Shown here one piece after another: positions 7,252-13,360 of a stretch of 16,277 bases of DNA (its first letter is position 1; the number at the start of each line of letters is the position of its first letter). The notes beneath the pieces were generated by a model, which saw only the letters and a list, made by a program, of their open reading frames with translations, did not search any database and was not told the DNA's origin. Position numbers and translations under genes: made by a program. The stretch is from Candidatus Methanomethylophilaceae archaeon (lineage in GTDB: Archaea > Thermoplasmatota > Thermoplasmata > Methanomassiliicoccales > Methanomethylophilaceae). The stretch spans positions 1-16,277 of the forward strand of contig JAEDGA010000025.1 of assembly GCA_016297775.1 (NCBI GenBank), in the 5' to 3' direction.

Positions 7252-8765
7252 AGTTTCATCTCCGTGATGTATACGACTCCTTCCTCGTCGATGGATTCCT
7301 CGAAACGTGTCAGGTCGTCGACGAACTTACCGAAGATGTTGGTACCGAACGGTTCCTCTCCGGTGGGTCCGAACTCCTTGCTGTCCGTGAGCCTGATACC
7401 CAGAAGTCCGTGGTGGTCGCAGGCCTGGTTGGTCAGACCGATGTCTCCGCGTTTGCACTTCTTGAAATGGTCCCCGGGATAGAGGGATTTTCCTCTCTCC
7501 TCGTCACCCTCGAACGTCACCATGGACATTCCGGGGAACCAGAAGTGGACCTTCATGACTCCGATCGGCTTGTGGTTGAGACCGGTGACCTTCTCGAAGT
7601 AGTGCACGTCGGCCTCCTTCTTGCGGTTGAGCTCGATCCTGTAGACGGATGCCTTGTCGACACCGAAGAGGACGACCTCTCCCTTGTTGATGATGTCCAC
7701 CGTGTTCTCGGGAGTCTGCTCGACGATGATGGCATCATCGGTCATCTCTCCTCCGCGTGTGACCTTTATTCCCGCGGACTCCATGAGCTTGATACCGTCG
7801 GCCATGTTCATTCCGACGGCCATGAGCCTGGAGGGTTCGGTGACCACCTTGATCTTGTCGTTGCCCTTGCACGACGAGAGGATGGATGAACCCATCACCA
7901 CGTCTCCGACATGGCTGTGGTTCTCCGACATCTGTCTCCTCTCCCTGTAGAAGAAGAGACGTCCGGTACCCACTCCGGTGCTGCGCACGAACACCCCGTC
8001 CTTGGACCTGACGGTCCTCCTCTCGGATGCGAGGGATATATCCATGTCGTCATCCACGGCGACGTAGCTTCCGGTGTCGTGGGATATGTTGACATGACCC
8101 TTCTGGGCCACGATCATGAGATGCTCCGCGGATGCGGGGGACTCCATGTCCAGTTTGACCTTGACGTAGGTCTCGATCCTGTTGCCGTCCTCCAGCTTGT
8201 ATCCGAGGTCGGAGGTGATGATGAAGTTGTCCTTCTGGCTCTCCGAGATGACGGGGCCGATGGAGATGATGCTGTCGCCCTCCTTGAAATCGTCGAGGAC
8301 GTGCCTTCCACGGGTGACCCTTCCGATCCTCTGACCGCCGGTACCGTAGTTGGCGCGGTGGTCGTCGCGTGCCACCATCATGTACGTGGTGGCGTTGTCG
8401 AAACCTCCCAGTGTGAAGAAGCAGTCGTACTTGCGGTACATGGCCTCCTCGCGTATGACGGGGAGGTCGGTGTGGAACGAACCGAACGCGACGATGTCGT
8501 GGGTCGCCCACCTGGCGTTGGATCCGACGATCTCGGCGGACATGGCCTTCCACATCCTTCCGTGCTCGCTGTCGTCCAGGTGGACGGTGAACCTTCCGCG
8601 GGTGGTGACCACCTCGAAGTCCTCGGACTCCGTCTTGATGGACTCGGACGACTTGAATACGGATACGACGGTGCCTGCCTCGTAGTCCTTGAGGCGCGCC
8701 ACAGCGTCCTTCAGGGTGGCCTTGTCCTTCAGCTTGACCTCCATCCCATTGACGGTGACGATCAT
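7248..8765 (-). CDS. mmp3: Methanogenesis marker protein 3 (UPF0288)
   Basis: This protein of about 505 aa matches methanogenesis marker 3 (TIGR03268/UPF0288), whose central part is distantly related to cyclophilin-type peptidyl-prolyl isomerases. Visible blocks are a small N-terminal domain beginning MIVTVNGMEVKL, a cyclophilin-like middle (CFFTLGGFDNATTYMMVA, GRVTRGRHVLDDFKEGD), and a conserved C-terminus with HKPIGVMKVHFWFPGMS, GDIGLTNQACDHHG and FGTNIFGKFVDDL. Mmp3 is a component of the MCR activation complex. ATG at 8765 overlaps the mcrC stop (TGATG) and has AGGAGGG seven bases upstream; a GTG one codon earlier (8768, forming GTGA) is an alternative. The 3' end overlaps mmp6 by 4 nt. 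The stop is TGA. Confidence 0.93.
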   Translation of the reverse strand: MIVTVNGMEVKLKDKATLKDAVARLKDYEAGTVVSVFKSSESIKTESEDFEVVTTRGRFTVHLDDSEHGRMWKAMSAEIVGSNARWATHDIVAFGSFHTDLPVIREEAMYRKYDCFFTLGGFDNATTYMMVARDDHRANYGTGGQRIGRVTRGRHVLDDFKEGDSIISIGPVISESQKDNFIITSDLGYKLEDGNRIETYVKVKLDMESPASAEHLMIVAQKGHVNISHDTGSYVAVDDDMDISLASERRTVRSKDGVFVRSTGVGTGRLFFYRERRQMSENHSHVGDVVMGSSILSSCKGNDKIKVVTEPSRLMAVGMNMADGIKLMESAGIKVTRGGEMTDDAIIVEQTPENTVDIINKGEVVLFGVDKASVYRIELNRKKEADVHYFEKVTGLNHKPIGVMKVHFWFPGMSMVTFEGDEERGKSLYPGDHFKKCKRGDIGLTNQACDHHGLLGIRLTDSKEFGPTGEEPFGTNIFGKFVDDLTRFEESIDEEGVVYITEMKL

Positions 8766-9385
8766 CACGAATCCCTCCTGTCGGGCAGCATGTTCAGCAC
8801 CTTGGATACAATCTCGTCCAGTTTCTCCTGGGGACAGGATACTCCCCTAATGACACCGGTGACGATCTCCTGTACGGTTCCCTTGGTGTTGATGTTCTCG
8901 TCGTCTGGCATGACATACTTTGTCTTGACACCTATAGCCGCAAGATCCTCGTAGTCAATAGGACACTGTGCGACCAGGATCGCAGGGATGTTCACGTTCC
9001 TGAGGATCAGTCTGGCCTTCCAAATGATATGGCTCCTGACGTTACCCAGGTGAATGAGTGCCACCTTGAACTGCTGTATGCGCTCCACCTCGATGGGATC
9101 CAGACCCATGCACTGACCGTGCGTGATGTCGGGGGCATCGGCGGGGACTCCCGCTCCGGCGTTGAGGACCAGAACGGATGTGTCTATACCCTCCTCGCGG
9201 AGAGCATAGGTGATCTCGCATACGGGCTTGGTGATGTGCCTGCGTCCGGGACCCATGGCGATGGCGACGACATCCTTGCCGCTCTCGGAGATGGTCGCCC
9301 TCTGGGCGAGACCTCCTCCCTGACCCATTCCCATGGATTCCCTGCACTCTACGAAACTGAGGTGCCTTCCGATTCTCTGTTTCAT
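8765..9385 (-). CDS. mcrC: McrC, methyl-coenzyme M reductase operon protein C
   Basis: This 206-aa protein matches McrC (TIGR03264). The characteristic segment GQGGGLAQRATISESG (residues 21-36) is followed by MGPGRRHITKPVCEITYALR (44-63) and LVLNAGAGVPADAP (72-85), then IHLGNVRSHIIWKARLILR (111-129). In many methanogens mcrC sits inside the mcrBDCGA operon, but here it is in the activation operon after atwA. McrC is a core subunit of the ATP-dependent MCR activation complex. Conserved Cys14, Cys56, Cys92 and His50 are candidate metal ligands. ATG at 9385 overlaps the atwA stop as ATGA, with GGTGGAGA just upstream. A much longer same-frame reading to 10777 is a shadow of atwA. The stop is TGA. 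Confidence 0.95.
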   Translation of the reverse strand: MKQRIGRHLSFVECRESMGMGQGGGLAQRATISESGKDVVAIAMGPGRRHITKPVCEITYALREEGIDTSVLVLNAGAGVPADAPDITHGQCMGLDPIEVERIQQFKVALIHLGNVRSHIIWKARLILRNVNIPAILVAQCPIDYEDLAAIGVKTKYVMPDDENINTKGTVQEIVTGVIRGVSCPQEKLDEIVSKVLNMLPDRRDS

Positions 9386-11004
9386 AACTCTCCACCGGTT
9401 TCCAGGATCTCCTGCTCGAGATCCCTGAGTTTCTTCACGAGTTCGTCCGCGGGACCGATGAACTCGATCTTTCCTTCCTTCATGAGGGCTCCGCGGTCGC
9501 AACAGTTGAGGATGAAGTCCATGTCGTGGCTGACCACGATGAACGTCTCGTTGAGGTCGTCCCTCGCTTTGAGCACGGCCTTGGCAACGGTGACCTTGGT
9601 GATGGGGTCCATGGTACCGGTGGGCTCGTCGAGGACGACGATCTTGGGTTCTTTGATGAGGACCTGTGCGAAAGCGATCCTCTGGTTCTCTCCGACGGAG
9701 AGGGTTCCGGGCTGTGCCTGGAGGACGTTCTCGATGCCCTTCCTCGGGAATCCGACGCTGAGGAGCGCCTGGATGGCCTTGACCTTGGCCAGCTCCGCAG
9801 GCATCTTGATACCGATGCTGGAGGACAGGTTCATGAGGACGGTGTCGAACGGATAGAGGGTGAACTCCTGGTGGAGCACGCCGATGTATGCGGTGGCCCT
9901 TCCCTTTCCTCCCTCTCCGGGATCGCTCATGTTGATCCAGCTGTCTCCGATCTTGATCTCCACCTTTCCTTCGGTGGCGGGGGTCATACCGGATATCATA
10001 CGGGAGGTGGTGGTCTTTCCGGCTCCGGAGAATCCGACGAGGGCGAAGATCTCCCCCTCTTTGATGTCGAATGTCACACCGTCGACGGCCTTGACGACTC
10101 CCCTGACGACGGAGAAGTAGTGCTTCTTGGCGTTTTCGAGTCTGATGAGGGTCTCTCCCACGTTGTGGACGGTTCCCTTCTCGAACTTGTACTCCTCCAT
10201 GAACTTGTTGGTGACATCGGTGGGATCCCCCTGCGCGACGACCTTGCCGGCGTCGAGCCATATGGCGGTGTCCGCCATCTTGGTGATGGCATCCGGCCAG
10301 TGGGATGCGAAAACCATGCAGATGTTGTGCTCCTTGACGTACTTGACCAGCCTCTCGTGGACGAGTGCGGCGGTGTAGGGATCGAGGGTTCCGGTGGGTT
10401 CGTCCGCGAGGAAGAACAACGGGTCCTTCGCAAGCTGTCTCGCCATGACGACCCTCTGCTTCTCTCCTCCGGACAGATCGCGGGCGATGTGGGTCGTCCT
10501 GTGGGTCATGTTGACGAAATCGAGCAGTTCGATGGCTGTCTTGATCTTCTTGTTCTCGGGGGTGCCGTCGGGCATCGCCTCGTAGATGTTCTCCAGGACC
10601 GTATCGTCCCCGAAGAGCGCGAAGGTCCTCTGGAGCATGATCGATATGCGGAGATGGAGTGCGACTCTGACGGGATCGCGCTCGCGAAGGGACCACATGT
10701 CGATCCATTCGTCCTGCATCTCGGTACCGCAGTGGGGACAGCACTTCTCTCCGACGGGTGTGTCGAGGCAGTTGCACTTGGGACAGCGGTCCACGTGGTA
10801 GAGGATCCTTCCGGAGTCGGGCTTGTATCCCTCGGAGCCCCTGATCATGTGGATGAGGACACTCTTTCCGGCAGCACTCTTACCGATGAGTCCGAGTACC
10901 TCTCCTGTCCTGAGGGTGACGGAGATGTTATCAAGCACGACCTTGCCATCGAAGGACTTGGTGACGTTCTCGAGCTTAAGAAGTTCGACACCTGTTTCTG
11001 ACAT
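9382..11004 (-). CDS. atwA: AtwA, methyl-CoM reductase activation component A2 (tandem ABC ATPase)
   Basis: This 540-aa protein has two ABC ATPase domains and no membrane domain, as in component A2 (TIGR03269), which supplies ATP-driven conformational energy for reducing Ni(II) to Ni(I) in F430 of MCR. Domain 1 has Walker A GKSAAGKS (41-48), a zinc-ribbon-like insert CPKC (74-77) with CPHC (89-92), signature LSGGE (177-181), Walker B ending LADE (202) and switch His235. Domain 2 has Walker A GFSGAGKTT (324-332), the altered signature LSVGE (435-439), Walker B VVLDE (456-460) and His493. ATG at 11004 lies 27 nt from a TATA-like element and has no Shine-Dalgarno site, suggesting a leaderless transcript. 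It is the first gene of the operon and overlaps mcrC by 4 nt. The stop is TGA. Confidence 0.95.
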   Translation of the reverse strand: MSETGVELLKLENVTKSFDGKVVLDNISVTLRTGEVLGLIGKSAAGKSVLIHMIRGSEGYKPDSGRILYHVDRCPKCNCLDTPVGEKCCPHCGTEMQDEWIDMWSLRERDPVRVALHLRISIMLQRTFALFGDDTVLENIYEAMPDGTPENKKIKTAIELLDFVNMTHRTTHIARDLSGGEKQRVVMARQLAKDPLFFLADEPTGTLDPYTAALVHERLVKYVKEHNICMVFASHWPDAITKMADTAIWLDAGKVVAQGDPTDVTNKFMEEYKFEKGTVHNVGETLIRLENAKKHYFSVVRGVVKAVDGVTFDIKEGEIFALVGFSGAGKTTTSRMISGMTPATEGKVEIKIGDSWINMSDPGEGGKGRATAYIGVLHQEFTLYPFDTVLMNLSSSIGIKMPAELAKVKAIQALLSVGFPRKGIENVLQAQPGTLSVGENQRIAFAQVLIKEPKIVVLDEPTGTMDPITKVTVAKAVLKARDDLNETFIVVSHDMDFILNCCDRGALMKEGKIEFIGPADELVKKLRDLEQEILETGGEL

Positions 11005-11027
11005 GTAAGGTTAAAAGGTGCCGACCC

Positions 11028-11034
11028 TATTAAA
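11028..11034 (-). promoter_or_regulatory. TATA box of the MCR-activation operon
   Basis: On the minus strand the sequence reads TTTAATA, centred about 27 nt upstream of the A of the atwA ATG (11004). That is the usual archaeal distance from TATA to transcription start. With no Shine-Dalgarno motif between them, it implies a leaderless atwA message driving the whole nine-gene operon. Confidence 0.5.
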
Positions 11035-11052
11035 CCCAGCGGTATCCATTTT

Positions 11053-11083
11053 TTATTATACGTAATAATTAACCCTCGTTAAT
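11053..11083. promoter_or_regulatory. Two adjacent inverted repeats in the divergent promoter region (candidate operators)
   Basis: TTATTA-TACG-TAATAA (11053-11068) and ATTAAC-CCTC-GTTAAT (11068-11083) are perfect 6-bp inverted repeats, each with a 4-nt spacer, and they share one base. They lie upstream of both divergent promoters. CGTTAA recurs at 11077, 11092 and 11104. The dyad symmetry suits a dimeric DNA-binding protein, for example the adjacent wHTH protein, but AT-rich sequence can give such repeats by chance. Confidence 0.4.
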
Positions 11084-11114
11084 CTAAACATCGTTAAAAA
11101 CGACGTTAAAAAAT

Positions 11115-11130
11115 CAAAAGTTTTTAAAAT
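11115..11130 (+). promoter_or_regulatory. BRE/TATA promoter of the wHTH-DUF2111 gene
   Basis: CAAAAG (11115-11120) followed by TTTTTAAAAT (11121-11130) fits an archaeal B recognition element plus TATA box. The TATA centre is 25-26 nt before the ATG at 11151 but only about 20 nt before the ATG at 11145. This favours 11151 as the start of a leaderless message. Confidence 0.55.
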
Positions 11131-11150
11131 ACTACCAGATTACCATGGAT

Positions 11151-12098
11151 ATGCCGAGTGCATCCAACAGACATCCGGGTTCCGCAGCGAAATTCTCAGA
11201 CTATCACGTTTGGAAGGCCTTAATGTGCTTGGACCCGTACGAACCGGTGGGACGCAAGAGGCTGTCCGAACAGCTTTGCATCGGAGAGGGCAGCACACGT
11301 ACATTGTTGGCCCTGCTGGAGAAATATGGATGCACGTTCACCAACAAGACCGGTATCTATCTGTCCGAGGAAGGGGAGAAGATCCGCAACGGCGTCATCC
11401 TCGAGATGGCCCATCTGAGGATAGGCAGCATGACCATCAGCGACTGCGACTGTGCCGTCAAGGTACCGCATGCATCCAAGAGGATCAAGTACGGTTCCGA
11501 GGAGAGCGACGTCGCACTGAGGAACGGTGCCAGAGGTGCCACCACACTCGTATACAACGGTGGCAGGCTCAAGTTCCCCGGTACCGACCAGGAGGTCGAC
11601 GAGGAGATTCAGGAGATGTTCCAGAAGACCTTCAAACTGAAGGAGGAGGACGTCATCATCATCGGTACGTCCAACACCCCCCAGAACGCGGAGAGAGGCG
11701 CCGTGTCCGTCGCGTTGTCCCTGATGGGCGGTCTGAAGTTCAAGAAGGAGCTGCACGGCATATTATCATCATCGAGCAACACCAACGAACTTATCTCCCT
11801 GGCATTCGCCATCCACGAGCTGGTGGGAGGTCTACCGGTATGTGCCAAGAGCAAGAACAATCTGGGCATCAGGATCGAGGACGGCGTGGTCATCGACAAC
11901 GCGTACAGCGGTGCCGTGCTGGAGGAGGCCATCCAGACCGGGAAGACATACAGGAAGATAGCGGAGAGCGGTCCGTACAAGGGCATCCGTGTCATCGTCA
12001 CCCCCATCGACCTGGACGGTACCGTCATCGGATCCGTGGGCGTGGTGGATCTCAAAGAACTGTTCTCCTCGCACCTCTACGACGCGTACAAGGTTTGA
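11151..12098 (+). CDS. wHTH - DUF4443 - DUF2111 protein, putative transcriptional regulator
   Basis: This 315-aa protein has three regions. Residues about 17-80 look like a winged helix-turn-helix with a recognition-type segment (RLSEQLCIGEGSTRTLLALL) and a wing (TNKTGIYLSEEG). Residues about 85-195 match DUF4443 (ALRNGARGATTLVYNGGRLKF). Residues about 211-305 match DUF2111 (IHELVGGLPVCAKSK, GVVIDNAYSGAVLEEAIQTG, GPYKGIRVIVTPI, GSVGVVDL), a domain found mainly in methanogens that resembles a small-ligand sensory domain. It is transcribed divergently from atwA across a 146-nt region with dyad symmetry, so control of the MCR-activation operon or of itself is a reasonable hypothesis. The start is chosen from TATA spacing; ATG at 11145 would add two residues. 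The ligand is unknown. The stop is TGA. Confidence 0.78.
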   Translation: MPSASNRHPGSAAKFSDYHVWKALMCLDPYEPVGRKRLSEQLCIGEGSTRTLLALLEKYGCTFTNKTGIYLSEEGEKIRNGVILEMAHLRIGSMTISDCDCAVKVPHASKRIKYGSEESDVALRNGARGATTLVYNGGRLKFPGTDQEVDEEIQEMFQKTFKLKEEDVIIIGTSNTPQNAERGAVSVALSLMGGLKFKKELHGILSSSSNTNELISLAFAIHELVGGLPVCAKSKNNLGIRIEDGVVIDNAYSGAVLEEAIQTGKTYRKIAESGPYKGIRVIVTPIDLDGTVIGSVGVVDLKELFSSHLYDAYKV

Positions 12099-12124
12099 AC
12101 GTGAAGATACGTGCCAGCGTGTCA

Positions 12125-12136
12125 AAGCTTAAAAGC
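12125..12136 (+). promoter_or_regulatory. TATA box of the 182-aa hypothetical gene
   Basis: AAGCTTAAAAGC contains a TTAAAA core centred 26-27 nt before the ATG at 12158, the same spacing as for atwA and close to that of the wHTH gene. It supports a leaderless start at 12158 rather than an upstream GTG at 12102. Confidence 0.45.
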
Positions 12137-12157
12137 ACGTCATACGATACGGAACGC

Positions 12158-12706
12158 ATGACGGACGACAAGCCTCTTGAGATCATCAAAGGTATGAGAG
12201 GTGTCAGGGAGGCCTTCTACCTGGACAAGGAGACCCTGGAGAAGGTCAGGGCCGAGGAGGAGACCGTGATCTCCCCTGGTACCGGCACCGCGGTTGACAA
12301 CATAGGATTCAAGGAAGCCATCAAGCGCGAGAAGGTCATCTGTATCATCAAGGATCCTCGCTTCAGGCCTCCGCCAGAGCCCACTGTCATCCTCAAATGC
12401 AGCGACGGACAGATCATGGGAGTGGAGGTGTTCCCCAACACCCAGGACCAGTATGTCGGCAAGGACAACTGTCTGATGGTGTCCGACGGATTCGTGGTGT
12501 TCCTCGACGTCGTACCCAAGGAGGGAAGCAAGGAGGCGTTCATCATGCCCCCCGTGTCGTTCCCCGAGCTGAACCTTTCCAACGGATGCAAGAACGTGGT
12601 GTCGTGCAGTCCCGCACCCACCAGCGACAAGATGATCCGCGACTCCAGGGGACTCCCCGACGACGCGAGACTGGCATCCATCCTCGTCGGATACGACTGC
12701 GCTTAA
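12158..12706 (+). CDS. Unrecognised conserved-looking protein, 182 aa
   Basis: I do not recognise this protein. It is 182 aa, soluble and without signal or membrane segments. It opens with a charged, probably helical stretch (residues 5-36), then SPGTGTAVDNIGFKEAIKRE (39-58), a beta-rich core with DPRFRPPPEPTVILKCSDG (66-84), VEVFPNTQDQYVGKDNCLMV (89-108) and FVVFLDVVP, and a Pro/Ser/Cys-containing tail. Six cysteines (62, 81, 105, 144, 150, 181) could bind metal but form no CxxC. Codon and base composition match the neighbours and no stop interrupts it, so it is likely a real gene. It lies 59 nt after the wHTH regulator with its own TATA-like box. Its TAA stop lies in a TTAA shared with the convergent PRC-barrel gene. 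Confidence 0.7.
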   Translation: MTDDKPLEIIKGMRGVREAFYLDKETLEKVRAEEETVISPGTGTAVDNIGFKEAIKREKVICIIKDPRFRPPPEPTVILKCSDGQIMGVEVFPNTQDQYVGKDNCLMVSDGFVVFLDVVPKEGSKEAFIMPPVSFPELNLSNGCKNVVSCSPAPTSDKMIRDSRGLPDDARLASILVGYDCA

Positions 12707-13266
12707 TCGAGCGTCACTATCTCCTTGACCTGATCCATGGTCAGGTTCAGGGAGATCATCTCTGACACCGTGGCCACATGGCCCACGGTGATACCGGATA
12801 CCGATTTGGACAGGAACCCGAAACCTTTCTTCACACCCAACAGTTCGTGTGCGGTCTTGTCCAGTTTGATCACGAACGAATGCACCTGCCAGGAACCCAG
12901 GTCCACGTTGACGGAGTCCACGGTACCGACGATCTGCTGATCGTGGGAGTACACCTTCTTACCTATGAGATTGCCCACCGAAGGCAGAGCATCCGAATCC
13001 GCACGGATATAGGATCTCGCACCCTCCACGGTGTCGGGCATGAGGATCACGTCATGCATCTCGAACGCCGGAGGCTTGACCAGGATCATGGATTTACTGG
13101 ATCCAGCACCTATCAGATTGGACACGTCCTTGGTACATCTGACCTTGAGTCCCTCCACATCCCAGGTGGATGCATCGTAGCGGACGTCCTGCACATCCCC
13201 GACGCTGTACGCATCCTGTGAGATGAGAGTCATCTTCTTCAATTCTTCAAGGGTGATCACTGTCAT
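12703..13266 (-). CDS. Tandem PRC-barrel domain protein
   Basis: This 187-aa cytosolic protein contains two PRC-barrel units. The first (residues about 1-85) has AYSVGDVQDVRYDASTWDVEGLKV. The second (about 92-185) has VGNLIGKKVYSHDQQIVGTV followed by LGSWQVHSFVIKLDK, the classic PRC pattern of a glycine-rich turn plus a W-x-V strand. PRC-barrels occur in photosynthetic reaction centre subunit H, RimM and many small archaeal proteins, usually as protein- or RNA-interaction modules. The specific role here is unknown. ATG at 13266 is the first start and has AGGGT immediately upstream. The gene is convergent with the 182-aa gene and overlaps it by 4 nt at the stops. The stop is TAA. Confidence 0.8.
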   Translation of the reverse strand: MTVITLEELKKMTLISQDAYSVGDVQDVRYDASTWDVEGLKVRCTKDVSNLIGAGSSKSMILVKPPAFEMHDVILMPDTVEGARSYIRADSDALPSVGNLIGKKVYSHDQQIVGTVDSVNVDLGSWQVHSFVIKLDKTAHELLGVKKGFGFLSKSVSGITVGHVATVSEMISLNLTMDQVKEIVTLD

Positions 13267-13290
13267 ACCCTACATATCGCATAGAGGGTA
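13266..13290 (-). repeat. Inverted repeat at the start of the PRC-barrel gene
   Basis: TACCCT (13266-13271) and AGGGTA (13285-13290) form 6-bp arms 13 nt apart, overlapping the first base of the PRC-barrel start codon. The repeat could be an operator or a hairpin masking the start codon; no further support is visible. Confidence 0.25.
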
Positions 13291-13334
13291 GAAAAAACTT
13301 CACAATAAGGTAAGGGGTTGGTTAAAGGGTTTGA

Positions 13335-13360
13335 AAGGGTGAGCTTTGAGCTCATCCCTT
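13335..13360 (-). terminator. Hairpin terminator overlapping the stop of the CoM methyltransferase gene
   Basis: AAGGG-TGAGCT pairs with AGCTCA-CCCTT (one-base bulge, TTG loop), giving 11 base pairs. On the minus strand the hairpin contains the TGA of the methyltransferase (13352-13354) and is followed by short T-tracts (CTTTCAAACCCTTTAACC). Confidence 0.5.

Noticed and set aside
7911..8954. 347-aa plus-strand open frame antisense to mmp3 and mcrC
   Set aside because: It crosses the boundary of two recognised genes on the other strand and has no protein motif.
8765..10777. 670-aa minus-strand reading that would extend mcrC far upstream
   Set aside because: Only the last 206 residues look like protein (McrC). 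The rest is Arg/His/Gly-rich frame shadow of atwA, and the ATGA junction plus Shine-Dalgarno site sets the start at 9385.
9526..11001. 491-aa plus-strand open frame antisense to atwA
   Set aside because: It lies opposite clear Walker A, signature and Walker B motifs of AtwA, and its composition is typical of an antisense frame.
11210..12706. 498-aa plus-strand reading that would extend the 182-aa protein into the wHTH gene
   Set aside because: The upstream part is an Arg/Gln/His-rich shadow of the wHTH gene. A TATA-like box at correct spacing supports the start at 12158.
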